Source: an uncultured Lachnospiraceae bacterium
Lineage (GTDB): Bacteria > Bacillota > Clostridia > Lachnospirales > Lachnospiraceae
Length of the DNA: 64,000 bases
Assembly (NCBI GenBank): GCA_934339135.1
Contig: CAKRHP010000002.1
Coordinates: forward strand, 124,001 to 188,000
Reading direction: 5' to 3'
Part shown: positions 18,318 to 27,208 of the stretch, piece by piece
Numbering within the stretch: the first letter of the stretch is position 1
Layout of the letters: every line of letters begins with the position of its first letter
The notes under the pieces: model-generated
What the model was told of the DNA's origin: nothing
Seen by the model: the letters and a program-made list of their open reading frames with translations, nothing else
The model's database searches: none
Position numbers and translations under genes: made by a program

Positions 18318-19649
18318 ATGAACTATCAGGAAGCAGTAGTATATATCGAAGAAATACGGAAAAAACTGGCAAGCGATTACTCCATGGATCGTGTCCTGAA
18401 GCTGGCAGAGCTTATGGGACATCCGGAGAAAAAGCTGCGGATCGTGCATATTGCGGGAACAAACGGAAAGGGATCCGTAGGAGCTTATATATCGAATGCA
18501 CTTGCCATGTCCGGGTATTCTGTGGGAAGATTTGCGTCTCCGGCACTTTTTGATCCCAGAGAGCAGATCCAGAGGATATCGGGAAATCACTTTGGAACAG
18601 ATGTGGAATGGATCTCCGAGGGGGAGGTGGCAAAACGAGTCACCGAGATCACAGCGGCAGTGGATAAAATGAAAGCGGCCGGTATGGACTGTCCCACCGC
18701 ATTTGAGATTGAGACAGTGATGGCATATTGTCAGATGGTCTGCTGGCATGTGGACGTAGCCGTGATCGAAGTGGGAATGGGTGGCAGAAATGATGCAACC
18801 AATATCGTTGAGAAACCGTTCCTGACCGTTTTTACAAAGATCAGTAGAGATCATACAGCATTTTTAGGGGATACTATAGAGGAAATTGCCTATCAGAAGT
18901 TTGGCATCATCAAGGCAGGCTGTCCGGTTGTTTCCGTGAGACAGGACAATGCGGTCATGGAAATGCTCAAAGAGATATGTCAGCACCGGGGCTTAAAGCT
19001 GCGGGTAGCAGAGCCGGAACAGATCCGTCAGAAAGATTTTTCTCTGGAAAAAACAGCATTCCGGTATCAGGGATATCCTCTGGAGATCCGCCAGCTGGGC
19101 TATTACCAGCCGGAAAATGCAGTGACCGCATTTGAGGCATTAAAGCTCATGGCACAGACGGGATTTCATAAGATCAATATCAGCTCTGTACAGACCGCAT
19201 TTCGGGTAACAAAGTGGACAGGCCGTTTTGAACTGATCTCCAAGGATCCGTTTTTAATATTGGATGGTGCCCATAATCCGGACGGTGCCGCAGTTTTAAA
19301 GAAATCTCTGGAAATTTATTTTCCGGCACAGAGATTCCGATATATCTTTGGAGTGTTCCGTGATAAGGATTATCAGAAGATCCTGGATGAGATGCTGCCG
19401 TTAGCAACCTCTGTATATACTGTAAAAGCAGCTGGAGAGAGGGGAATGGATCCGAAGGCACTTGCGGAAATTGTAGAGCGCAAATGCCGGAAATATGACA
19501 GGAAGATTGCGGTAGAGAGCTGCGAGACGGTGGCAAAGGCTCTTCAAAAGATGGAAAAAGACGGACATAATACCAAGACCATTATTTTTGGAAGCCTGTC
19601 GTTTCTACACGAAGTGTACCGCTTTTTTGACACCAGTCGGTATATTTGA
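18318..19649 (+). CDS. folC: folylpolyglutamate synthase / dihydrofolate synthase
   Basis: Mur-ligase-family enzyme adding glutamate to dihydropteroate and folates. 443 residues from ATG 18318, giving M-N-Y-Q-E-A-V. The ATP-binding loop is G-T-N-G-K-G-S-V, and the folate-ligase motif L-D-G-A-H-N-P-D-G-A is present near residue 315. The frame is open back to 18240, but that would put the start inside the 58-bp repeat, and the added residues do not look like the family. The gene heads a folC-folE-folP cluster; the folB and folK genes usually found with these are absent here. Confidence 0.93.
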   Translation: MNYQEAVVYIEEIRKKLASDYSMDRVLKLAELMGHPEKKLRIVHIAGTNGKGSVGAYISNALAMSGYSVGRFASPALFDPREQIQRISGNHFGTDVEWISEGEVAKRVTEITAAVDKMKAAGMDCPTAFEIETVMAYCQMVCWHVDVAVIEVGMGGRNDATNIVEKPFLTVFTKISRDHTAFLGDTIEEIAYQKFGIIKAGCPVVSVRQDNAVMEMLKEICQHRGLKLRVAEPEQIRQKDFSLEKTAFRYQGYPLEIRQLGYYQPENAVTAFEALKLMAQTGFHKINISSVQTAFRVTKWTGRFELISKDPFLILDGAHNPDGAAVLKKSLEIYFPAQRFRYIFGVFRDKDYQKILDEMLPLATSVYTVKAAGERGMDPKALAEIVERKCRKYDRKIAVESCETVAKALQKMEKDGHNTKTIIFGSLSFLHEVYRFFDTSRYI

Positions 19650-19710
19650 TAGAATGATGTTCAGATTTTAGAAAGAAACTGTGACAGGAGCATAGTGGAT
19701 TGGAGTAAAC

Positions 19711-20262
19711 ATGGATAAAGAAAAAATAGAACAGGCGGTAACACTGTTTTTGGAAGGAATCGGTGATGATATCAGCCGGGAGGGCATACAGGAAACTCCA
19801 GCCAGGATCAGTGCCATGTGCGAGGAGATTTTTGCCGGGATGGGACAGAATGCCAGAGAACATCTTGAGCGTACCTTCACGGCACAGAATAACGAAATGG
19901 TCATTGAAAAGGATATCACCTTTTATTCTCTTTGTGAGCATCATTTACTGCCGTTTTATGGCAAGGTACACATTGGATATGTTCCGGATGGCAGGGTTGT
20001 TGGGTTGAGCAAACTGGCAAGAACAGTGGAGGTATATGCCCGCAGGCCGCAGATACAGGAACAGATGACAGCACAGATCGCCGATGATATTATGGCATAT
20101 CTGCAACCAAAGGGTGTAATGGTCATGATCGAGGCAGAGCATATGTGCATGACCATGAGAGGCATCAAAAAACCGGGAACCCAGACCGTGACATATGCTG
20201 TCCGGGGAGAGATGGAGGATACGGAGAAACAGGATCGTTTTCTGAAACTGTTGTCCAGATAA
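19711..20262 (+). CDS. folE: GTP cyclohydrolase I
   Basis: Converts GTP to 7,8-dihydroneopterin triphosphate, the first folate step. 183 residues, typical of type I. Zinc and active-site residues are visible in S-L-C-E-H-H-L-L-P-F and in the C-terminal H-M-C-M-T-M-R-G-I motif. It is 61 bp after folC and 27 bp before folP, clearly co-transcribed. No riboswitch is seen upstream. Confidence 0.95.
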   Translation: MDKEKIEQAVTLFLEGIGDDISREGIQETPARISAMCEEIFAGMGQNAREHLERTFTAQNNEMVIEKDITFYSLCEHHLLPFYGKVHIGYVPDGRVVGLSKLARTVEVYARRPQIQEQMTAQIADDIMAYLQPKGVMVMIEAEHMCMTMRGIKKPGTQTVTYAVRGEMEDTEKQDRFLKLLSR

Positions 20263-20289
20263 GGGGATAGGTAAAAGGAGAAACAGACT

Positions 20290-21174
20290 ATGAAAATAGG
20301 AAATAAAGAATTTACTTACGGACAGGGTCATGTCTATATTATGGGTATTTTAAATGTCACGCCGGATTCTTTTTCGGACGGTGGCAAATTTAATGATAAA
20401 GATGCAGCACTTTTTCATGTACAGGAAATGGTACAGCAGGGAGCGGACATTATTGATGTGGGCGGAGAGTCTACAAGGCCGGGATATCAGAAGATCACGG
20501 TGCCGGAGGAAATTGAACGTGTCACAGGGATCATTGAGGCCGTAAAGAAACGGTTTGATATTCCTGTATCCATTGACACTTATAAGGCACCGGTGATGGA
20601 TGCGGCACTGGCAGCGGGGGCAGACCTTGCTAATGATATCTGGGGACTTCGTTACGATAAGTTTTATGCTCCGGAGGGACAGACTTCTGTCTGGGACTGC
20701 GGCACTATGGCACAGATCATTGCAAAATATGACGTGCCTGTCTGCGTGATGCACAACAGGGATCAGGCAGTATATCACAACTTCCTGCAGGATGTGCTGG
20801 CTGATCTGGAGGACAGTATATCCATTGGGGAACAGGCAGGGATCAGCAGGGACAGAATGATCCTTGATCCGGGGGTTGGTTTTGCAAAGGATTATGAGCA
20901 GAATCTGGAGATTCTGGCAAATCTGAAGCTGTTTGACCGGTTTGACCTGCCTCTTTTGTTAGCAGCTTCCAGGAAATCCGTGATCGGACTGACACTGGAT
21001 TTGCCGGTGACAGAGAGAGAGGAAGGCACCATGGTGACATCGATTCTGGCAGGTATGGCCGGCTGGGATTTTGTAAGGGTCCACGATGTGGAGAAAAATA
21101 AGAGGGCATTAAAAATGTTGGATAAGATTTTAGAAAAAGACTTGCAAAGAAAAAACAAGTGTGCTAATATATAG
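20290..21174 (+). CDS. folP: dihydropteroate synthase
   Basis: Joins dihydropterin pyrophosphate and p-aminobenzoate; the sulfonamide target. 294 residues. The signatures G-I-L-N-V-T-P-D-S-F-S-D-G and D-V-G-G-E-S-T-R-P-G are intact, and L-D-P-G-V-G-F-A-K and the terminal R-V-H-D-V are present. AAAGGAG precedes ATG 20290. It ends about 70 bp before the tRNA-Pro gene. Confidence 0.95.
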   Translation: MKIGNKEFTYGQGHVYIMGILNVTPDSFSDGGKFNDKDAALFHVQEMVQQGADIIDVGGESTRPGYQKITVPEEIERVTGIIEAVKKRFDIPVSIDTYKAPVMDAALAAGADLANDIWGLRYDKFYAPEGQTSVWDCGTMAQIIAKYDVPVCVMHNRDQAVYHNFLQDVLADLEDSISIGEQAGISRDRMILDPGVGFAKDYEQNLEILANLKLFDRFDLPLLLAASRKSVIGLTLDLPVTEREEGTMVTSILAGMAGWDFVRVHDVEKNKRALKMLDKILEKDLQRKNKCANI

Positions 21175-21245
21175 AACGTGGTTTTACGGCAGCTATATAT
21201 TGTATGCATGCCATAAAGCTTATATACAGGGATTACAACCAAATT

Positions 21246-21319
21246 CGAGGTGTGGCTAAGTTTGGTATAGCGCTGCGTTCGGGACGCAGAGGTCGCAGGT
21301 TCAAATCCTGTCACCTCGA
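21246..21319 (+). tRNA. tRNA-Pro (anticodon CGG)
   Basis: A full cloverleaf of 74 nt can be drawn by hand: acceptor CGAGGTG/CACCTCG, D arm GCT..AGC, anticodon stem CTGCG/CGCAG around loop TTCGGGA (anticodon CGG, reading CCG), variable AGGTC, T arm GCAGG-TTCAAAT-CCTGT, and discriminator A. The 3' CCA is not encoded. A strong terminator follows at 21368. Anticodon identity gives proline. Confidence 0.93.
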
Positions 21320-21367
21320 TTGCGCAGGGATTGAGTGTGTGATGTGGATGAATCCTTGGCAGGGGCA

Positions 21368-21399
21368 CCTCGGAAGCTATTTGCTTTCGGGGGTTTTTT
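21368..21399 (+). terminator. intrinsic terminator after tRNA-Pro
   Basis: CCTCGGAAGC (21368-21377), loop TATTT, GCTTTCGGGG pairing with two G-U pairs, then six T's at 21394-21399. It ends the folCEP-tRNA or tRNA transcript. Confidence 0.85.
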
Positions 21400-21507
21400 G
21401 ATTTATTATATTATTATGATCTGATATAGATTCAATGATGCTTTTTAGAAAACAAATACCAAAAGACAACAAGTTTGTCAAAAGACAAATTCGTTTAGGA
21501 GGAAAAA

Positions 21508-22638
21508 ATGTCTACTGTATATATTCATATAGGTACACCGAAGACGGGTACCTCAGCAATTCAGGTGTTTATGCAAAAAAAGAAAAACCGCAAATTGTTA
21601 AAGCAGCAGGGGTATGATTATCCAGATTTAGGGTTTGATTTTCCGGGGATAAACTCAAACAGAAATGCTCATTGTCTAAATCCGTTTATTTATGATAGCA
21701 ATAAAAAACGTCAGAAGGATAAAGAAAAAGAGATTGTTGAACTGGCATTTGAAAAAATTGAAAAGCGTTTGAAGGACGTTCAGAATCTGATATTTTCTGA
21801 CGAGCAAATGTGGAACAATAAAGATATTGATAAGGAACGTCTTGTGTATTTTAAAGAAAGACTGGCAAAAGCAGGAGCAGATTTGAAAATCATTGTATAT
21901 TTTCGCCGGCAGGATTTGTTGATTCAGTCGTATTGGGCTCAGCAGGTAAAGGAGAATATGACAGTTTCTTTCAGTGAGTATATTAAATCAAAAAAGGCAC
22001 AGTATTTTAAGCTTGATTATGCAAAACGTCTGGATGAGATTGCAGAAGCTGTGGGAAAAGAGAATATTATTGTGCGCGCTTATGAGAAGCAGCAGTATTA
22101 TGGCGGAACGATTCTTTCTGATTTTCTTCATATTTTCGGTATTGAATTAACCGATGAGTTTGTGCTTCCGAAACAGGCAATTAATGTAAGTCTTGATGGA
22201 GCTTGCTTAGAGGTGAAGCGTTTGCTGAATTACAATAAACTTTATACAACAAAAATGAATTTTGTTGTGCCAATGCTTACAAGTGTGCAGCAGAAAAAAA
22301 TGGGAGAGACAGGTTATTCTACTGCTAAGTATTTTTCGAATGAAGAACATGAAGCTTTTTTAAAGAAGTATGAGGAAGGAAACAGCAGGGTTGCCAGAGA
22401 GTATATGGGGAGAGAAGATGGTATTCTTTTCCGTGATGAGATTATTTTGTCAGGGGACGGTAAGCCGGTAACATATACTTCAAAAGAGCTTGTACAGATT
22501 CTCGGAGATGTGATCGTTCAGCAGCAGCAGATCATTGATGAAAAGAACAAAGAAATTGAAGATATAAAAGCACCTGTTAAGGGAAAGGTTCATTGGGCAA
22601 AGCATGTTGTTAAACGTGTGCTTGGTCGTGATGAATAA
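21508..22638 (+). CDS. sulfotransferase-like protein
   Basis: A 376-residue protein. The N-terminus V-Y-I-H-I-G-T-P-K-T-G-T-S has the layout of the PAPS 5'-phosphosulfate loop (Lys12, Thr13, Thr15, Ser16). I-V-Y-F-R-R-Q-D-L-L near residue 130 fits the 3'-phosphate-binding segment of sulfotransferases. The last ~60 residues are charged, with a Gln/Lys-rich helix. There is no signal peptide. The substrate is unknown; bacterial relatives often act on surface glycans. The gene is AT-richer than its neighbours, with codons such as TTT, AAA and ATT prominent. It stands alone between a tRNA terminator and dapL, which suggests horizontal gain. Start ATG 21508 has TAGGAGG before it. Confidence 0.7.
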   Translation: MSTVYIHIGTPKTGTSAIQVFMQKKKNRKLLKQQGYDYPDLGFDFPGINSNRNAHCLNPFIYDSNKKRQKDKEKEIVELAFEKIEKRLKDVQNLIFSDEQMWNNKDIDKERLVYFKERLAKAGADLKIIVYFRRQDLLIQSYWAQQVKENMTVSFSEYIKSKKAQYFKLDYAKRLDEIAEAVGKENIIVRAYEKQQYYGGTILSDFLHIFGIELTDEFVLPKQAINVSLDGACLEVKRLLNYNKLYTTKMNFVVPMLTSVQQKKMGETGYSTAKYFSNEEHEAFLKKYEEGNSRVAREYMGREDGILFRDEIILSGDGKPVTYTSKELVQILGDVIVQQQQIIDEKNKEIEDIKAPVKGKVHWAKHVVKRVLGRDE

Positions 22639-22697
22639 GATGATAATTGATACAAATCCAATAAACTGGATAGATGAATATAGAAAGGAGCAGTATC

Positions 22698-23921
22698 ATG
22701 TTTAAGATTAATGACAATTATTTAAAATTACCGGGCAGTTATCTTTTTTCTACCATTGCCAAGAAGGTAGCAGCATACAGTGAGGAAAATCCGGACAAGG
22801 ATATTATCCGTCTTGGTATTGGTGATGTAACATTGCCACTGGCTCCGGCTGTGATCGACAGACTTCACAGTGCGGTTGACGAGATGTCAAAGAAAGAGAC
22901 CTTTAAAGGATATGCACCGGATCTTGGTTATGCGTTTCTGCGTGACGTGATCGCACAGAAGGATTATAAGGACAGAGGTTGCGATATTGCAGCAGATGAG
23001 ATCTTTGTCAGTGACGGAGCAAAGAGTGATTCCGGTAATATCGGAGATATTTTCAGCCAGGACAATAAGATCGCTGTCTGTGATCCTGTTTATCCGGTAT
23101 ATGTAGATACTAACGCTATGGCAGGACGTACCGGTACATATGATCCGGCGACAGAGAAATGGTCTGATGTCATTTATATGCCATGTACAAAGGAGAACAA
23201 CTTTGTACCGGAGCTTCCCAAGGAGACACCGGATATTATCTATCTTTGTTTCCCAAACAACCCGACAGGTACTACGATCACAAAGGATCAGCTTCAGGTT
23301 TGGGTTGACTATGCATTAAAGGTAGGAGCAGTGATCATCTACGATGCCGCTTATGAGGCATATATTTCTTCTGAAAATGTACCACACAGTATTTATGAGT
23401 GTAAGGGAGCAACCGCTTGTGCGATTGAGCTCCGAAGCTTCTCCAAGAATGCCGGATTTACAGGTACACGTCTTGGATTTACGGTAGTTCCGAAGGAACT
23501 CAAATCCGGAGATGTAACACTTCACAGTCTGTGGGCACGCCGTCACGGTACAAAGTTTAACGGTGCTCCTTATATTATTCAGGCTGCAGGTGCTGCTGTA
23601 TATACAGATGAGGGAAGAAAGCAGACAAATGAGCAGATCGCTTATTACATGAACAACGCAAAGTTGATCCGCGAGGGTCTTACCGGTGCGGGCTATGAGG
23701 TTTATGGCGGCACGGATGCTCCGTATATCTGGCTTAAGACTCCGGATAAGATGACATCCTGGGAGTTCTTTGATTATCTTCTGGAGAACCTTAATATTGT
23801 AGGTACTCCTGGTTCCGGATTTGGACCGAGCGGAGAAGGATATTTCCGGCTGACCGCCTTCGGAAGTCTGGAAAATACAAAGCGTGCCATGGAAAGAATT
23901 CAGGCAGGAAAGGCAATCTAA
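22698..23921 (+). CDS. dapL: LL-diaminopimelate aminotransferase
   Basis: Makes LL-diaminopimelate from tetrahydrodipicolinate and glutamate in one step, for lysine and peptidoglycan. 407 residues. Seen are the start I-N-D-N-Y-L-K-L-P-G-S-Y-L-F, the fold-type I motif F-P-N-N-P-T-G-T and the PLP-lysine stretch S-F-S-K-N-A-G-F-T-G-T-R. AAAGGAG stands 8 bp before ATG 22698; the longer frame from 22674 would place that site inside the gene. DapL is common in Clostridia and several other lineages. Confidence 0.93.
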   Translation: MFKINDNYLKLPGSYLFSTIAKKVAAYSEENPDKDIIRLGIGDVTLPLAPAVIDRLHSAVDEMSKKETFKGYAPDLGYAFLRDVIAQKDYKDRGCDIAADEIFVSDGAKSDSGNIGDIFSQDNKIAVCDPVYPVYVDTNAMAGRTGTYDPATEKWSDVIYMPCTKENNFVPELPKETPDIIYLCFPNNPTGTTITKDQLQVWVDYALKVGAVIIYDAAYEAYISSENVPHSIYECKGATACAIELRSFSKNAGFTGTRLGFTVVPKELKSGDVTLHSLWARRHGTKFNGAPYIIQAAGAAVYTDEGRKQTNEQIAYYMNNAKLIREGLTGAGYEVYGGTDAPYIWLKTPDKMTSWEFFDYLLENLNIVGTPGSGFGPSGEGYFRLTAFGSLENTKRAMERIQAGKAI

Positions 23922-23973
23922 GAATTGCCGTGCAGGCTTTCGGGTAAATTCATTATATTTTTCTGAAATGAGA

Positions 23974-24002
23974 AGCTCCCCACTTTTCTGTGGGGGGCTT
24001 TT
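23974..24002 (+). terminator. intrinsic terminator after dapL
   Basis: AGCTCCCCAC (23974-23983) pairs with GTGGGGGGCT (23990-23999) around a 6-nt loop, then TTT. A CodY-like 15-mer (11/15) at 23957-23971 lies just before it but has no promoter beside it. Confidence 0.75.
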
Positions 24003-24098
24003 GTGGTAAACTGTCCTCGAAGGTGTGGGATAACTTTTGCAGACGGATTGGCTGCAATGGGATAAAAGGGGATTATTCCGGAAAGGATGGAAACAAGG

Positions 24099-25031
24099 AT
24101 GAAACAGACAATGAAGATATTATTTGGTGTACTTTTATGTGCAGGACTTTTATGTGTGCCGGGAAAATCTGCTTCAGCAGATGCGGTGGTCAGCGGGGAG
24201 GATACCAGCTATGACCGTTATATTGCCTTTGGTCAGGATCTAAAGGCAAGTGAGAAGCAGAAGGTGCTGCAGGAGTTTGGAATCAGTGAGTCGGATCTGT
24301 CCAATTATAAGACGATTGAGATCACCAATCAGGAGGAGCATGATTATCTGGGAGATTATATTGACTCCAAGGTGATCGGCAGCCGTGCTCTTTCCTCCGT
24401 TATGATCGTTAAGACAGAGGCGGGAAGCGGGATTCAGGTGGAGACAAAGAACATTACCTATTGTACTTCCGGTATGTACTGCAATGCTCTTGTGACGGCA
24501 GGTCTGGAGGATGCACAGGTAACGGTTGTGGGACCGTTTGGCATTTCCGGTACATCTGCTCTGGTGGGAGCCATGAAGGCATATTCGGTTATGACCGGAA
24601 AGGATATTTCCGAGTCAACCATGGATGCAGCAACGGATGAGCTTGTGACCACGGCAGAGCTGGCGGATACCATTGGCGATTCCGAAAAGGTAGAGCAGCT
24701 GGTTGCAGCGGTGAAGCAGAAGGTATTTTCCGACAATCTAACAACCAGAGATGATATTAAGGATGCTATTAACGCCTCTGCCAATGCGTTGGATCTGAAG
24801 CTGTCTGAGGATGATGTGAACAAGATCACAGATATGATGGAGAAGGTTTCCAAGGTAGATGTGGACGTGGATGCTATCAAGGATCAGGCAAAGGATATTT
24901 ATAATAAACTGAAGGATTCCGGTATTGATTTCAGCAAGGTGGATACGGAAGGGCTGACTGAGAAGGTGGGAGGCTTCTTTTCCAATATCTTTAATGCAGT
25001 CAAAGATTTCTTTAGCGGATTGTTTGGATAA
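24099..25031 (+). CDS. secreted DUF1002 domain protein
   Basis: A 310-residue protein with a Sec signal peptide (M-K-Q-T-M-K-I-L, hydrophobic core, A-S-A-D-A cleavage region about residue 28). The body matches DUF1002 (YpuA-like): Y-I-A-F-G-Q-D-L, L-x-x-F-G-I, E-I-T-N-Q-E-E-H-x-Y-L and a G-x-x-A-L-S-S-V stretch. The C-terminal ~100 residues are helical and acidic and end in a hydrophobic F-F-x-x-L-F-G. Function is unknown in the family. The ATG at 24087 is also possible, but the GGAAAGG site abuts it directly, so 24099 is preferred. The gene lies before a lipoprotein and may share a transcript. Confidence 0.78.
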   Translation: MKQTMKILFGVLLCAGLLCVPGKSASADAVVSGEDTSYDRYIAFGQDLKASEKQKVLQEFGISESDLSNYKTIEITNQEEHDYLGDYIDSKVIGSRALSSVMIVKTEAGSGIQVETKNITYCTSGMYCNALVTAGLEDAQVTVVGPFGISGTSALVGAMKAYSVMTGKDISESTMDAATDELVTTAELADTIGDSEKVEQLVAAVKQKVFSDNLTTRDDIKDAINASANALDLKLSEDDVNKITDMMEKVSKVDVDVDAIKDQAKDIYNKLKDSGIDFSKVDTEGLTEKVGGFFSNIFNAVKDFFSGLFG

Positions 25032-25125
25032 AAGTTACGATTTGCAGCTCCGTAGGTGGTGAGCTGTGGAATCATCGCGAAACAGTGGAAAGTGAAATCG
25101 TAACATACAGGAAATGAGGATTATT

Positions 25126-26820
25126 ATGATGCGCAGAAAAACAGTGATATCCGGACTTTTGTGTCTGGTATGCGGGACAATGCTTGTGAGCTGCAGACCG
25201 GCCGGTCAGGGAGAGGTGTCCTCGGATGCATTTACGGCATCTATGGCGGCGGATGTGCGCCCGATCGACGAGATGAAGGTATCCGCAAAGCTGGATGATA
25301 GTTCACAGATCAGGATCAGTTGGGATAAGGTAAGCCGGGCTGTGTCCTATGTGGTGTACCGCAGTGACAAAGGAAACACAGACTGGAAGCAGCTAAAGAA
25401 ACTGACATCGGATCAGACTTCTTATGTGGACGAGACGTCAGCCATGGGAATGGATTATCATTACAAGGTGGAGGCGGCATGTGAGTACAGCCGAACCGAC
25501 CTCTTTGCCTACAGCAAGGAACAGATGCCACAAAAGCTTCATGCAGAATGCGAGATTTACACCGGTGTAGGTGGTGCATTCTGGAATCAGAAGGCAATGA
25601 AGGCGAAGCAGCAAAAGATTGGACAGATCCTTTTATCATATTCCTTCGGCGGAGAGGGAAAGGAAGCCGTAGAGCCGGAGGGAGTGGAGATTTACCGTGG
25701 AACCTCCGCAGGCAGTATGAAGCTTTTAGAGAGAGGTCTGGTAAAGGATATTTCCACCGAGGAGTTTGATTTTGGAACCAACTATGTGGATAGCAAAGTG
25801 GAACAGGGGAGAAGCTATTTCTATCAGATCCGGGCGTATGCTCTGCTTGACGGAAAACGCGTTTATGGAAAACGTTCGGATGCCATAAAGGTACAGGCGG
25901 CAGAGCCGGAGGGTGTTTACAGCCTTCGTCTGGTGAGAGAGCCGGACAGTTACCGGTCTAATATTATCGTGGCTCTGACCAGCACCAAGAAGGAAAATGG
26001 TGTCCTTACATTGTCGTCGGATATACTGACACAGAAGGTTAACATGATGTACCGGATGTCTGCGGATTATTATGCACAGCAGGCGATGGCGGGCTCTGCG
26101 GTTCCGGTTTCAACAGTTACCCGGTCATCTGATCAGAAGCAGGCGAAGAAGCCGCCATATCAGGCAATGAGGCTGAAGGCTGACCGTTACAGCATGGATG
26201 GCAGATATTTCCAGTCTGTGACCGGGGACATTGTACTGGATCCGCAAAAGACAGTTTATCTGGAATTATCACCGGCAGATGCAGATGAAAAGCTACTGTC
26301 TTCTGCAAATCTGTCCGCAGAGGAGATTTCCTTTCAGGCAAAATATAACGAAGGAAAGCACCGGATGAAGCTGGATGTTAAGGGACAGAAGGCTGCTATG
26401 GAGGATCTGTCAGCAGACGGAGGGTTCCGGGTGTGGACAGAGGCGGTCACAAAGGGGCAAAGTTCCACATTCCGGATCGGCTTATTAAGCCGTTACAGTG
26501 ACAATAAAACATGGAAGCTTTCAAAAGAGCAGCTTTCCTCGTTCACTTACAGCTATCAGTGCAAAAACGATGATAACCTTCAGGAGATGCCGTTGACTGC
26601 AGAAAAGTACAGCACAGATGGTGTCAAATGGAAGAAGATTTCCGAAGATCTTACGGTAAAGGCGGGGGAGATGATCTATCTGCAGCTTGTTCCGCAGCAG
26701 CCACAGGAAAAGCTTCCATACCGCCAGAAGGGACAGCGTCACGGAGACCTTATCCTTTCCGGAACATATGGATCAAATACATCATGGACACTGAAAACAG
26801 ATTTATTGAAGGGAGAATGA
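25126..26820 (+). CDS. lipoprotein with fibronectin type III-like segments
   Basis: A protein of about 564 residues with a lipoprotein signal: M-M-R-R-K-T-V, a hydrophobic core, and lipobox L-V-S-C with the acylated Cys near residue 23. Residues about 45-130 look like a fibronectin type III domain (I-S-W-D-K-V, Y-x-V-Y-R-S, Y-x-Y-K-V-E-A), and a second similar segment follows (V-E-I-Y-R-G-T, Y-F-Y-Q-I-R-A-Y). The C-terminal half is beta-rich with no family I recognise. The start at 25126 fits GAGGA five bases upstream; ATG 25129 is the neighbour. Probably an extracytoplasmic binding protein; no enzymatic motif is seen. Confidence 0.72.
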   Translation: MMRRKTVISGLLCLVCGTMLVSCRPAGQGEVSSDAFTASMAADVRPIDEMKVSAKLDDSSQIRISWDKVSRAVSYVVYRSDKGNTDWKQLKKLTSDQTSYVDETSAMGMDYHYKVEAACEYSRTDLFAYSKEQMPQKLHAECEIYTGVGGAFWNQKAMKAKQQKIGQILLSYSFGGEGKEAVEPEGVEIYRGTSAGSMKLLERGLVKDISTEEFDFGTNYVDSKVEQGRSYFYQIRAYALLDGKRVYGKRSDAIKVQAAEPEGVYSLRLVREPDSYRSNIIVALTSTKKENGVLTLSSDILTQKVNMMYRMSADYYAQQAMAGSAVPVSTVTRSSDQKQAKKPPYQAMRLKADRYSMDGRYFQSVTGDIVLDPQKTVYLELSPADADEKLLSSANLSAEEISFQAKYNEGKHRMKLDVKGQKAAMEDLSADGGFRVWTEAVTKGQSSTFRIGLLSRYSDNKTWKLSKEQLSSFTYSYQCKNDDNLQEMPLTAEKYSTDGVKWKKISEDLTVKAGEMIYLQLVPQQPQEKLPYRQKGQRHGDLILSGTYGSNTSWTLKTDLLKGE

Positions 26821-26824
26821 GATT

Positions 26825-27166
26825 ATGCCATTTATTGATTCAAAGGTAACAGTAAAAATGAGTGAGGACAAAAAGGAGCAGATCAAGGCGAAGCTTGGTC
26901 AGGCCATTGGTCTGTTGGGAAAGACCGAGAGCTTTCTGATGGTAGGATTTGAGGATGAATATGATCTGTACATGGGAGGCAGCAAGCTGGACAAGGGAGC
27001 ATTTGTTTCGGTGAAGGTATTTGGTAATCTGCAGTCCGGTGCCTGCGACAGTATGACAGCCAAAATCTGCGATATTCTGCAGGAGGAGCTTGGAATTCCG
27101 GGCAATGCGGTTTATGTGACCTATCAGGGAATCAATGACTGGGGCTGGAACGGCAGCAATTTCTAG
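26825..27166 (+). CDS. macrophage migration inhibitory factor (MIF)/tautomerase family protein
   Basis: A 113-residue protein of MIF length. Met-Pro at the N-terminus places the catalytic Pro as residue 1 after Met removal, as in MIF, D-dopachrome tautomerase and phenylpyruvate tautomerase. The trimer-forming G-A-F-V-S-V-K-V-F-G strand and the C-terminal Y-V-T-Y-Q-G-I-N-D-W-G-W-N-G motif match the family. The Cys-x-x-Cys oxidoreductase motif of vertebrate MIF is absent. It begins 4 bp after the lipoprotein stop, so the two are co-transcribed. There is no signal peptide, but MIF is exported unconventionally in animals. Its bacterial role is unknown. Confidence 0.88.
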   Translation: MPFIDSKVTVKMSEDKKEQIKAKLGQAIGLLGKTESFLMVGFEDEYDLYMGGSKLDKGAFVSVKVFGNLQSGACDSMTAKICDILQEELGIPGNAVYVTYQGINDWGWNGSNF

Positions 27167-27173
27167 GAACCCC

Positions 27174-27202
27174 TTGCAATCCCAAAATGTATGTGGTATG
27201 CT
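27174..27202 (+). promoter_or_regulatory. promoter of the T-box-aspS2-gatCAB transcript
   Basis: TTGCAA (27174-27179), 17 bp, TATGCT (27197-27202). The start point would be near 27209, giving about 308 nt of leader before the T-box terminator ends. Confidence 0.55.
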
Positions 27203-27208
27203 TAGATA

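Noticed and set aside
21400..21507. An attachment-site duplication of the tRNA-Pro 3' end downstream
   Set aside because: I looked for a repeat of the tRNA 3' segment around the sulfotransferase gene and saw none; no integrase is present.
23957..23971. A CodY box near dapL
   Set aside because: An 11/15 match, but it sits just after the dapL stop beside a terminator and has no promoter, so it is probably chance.
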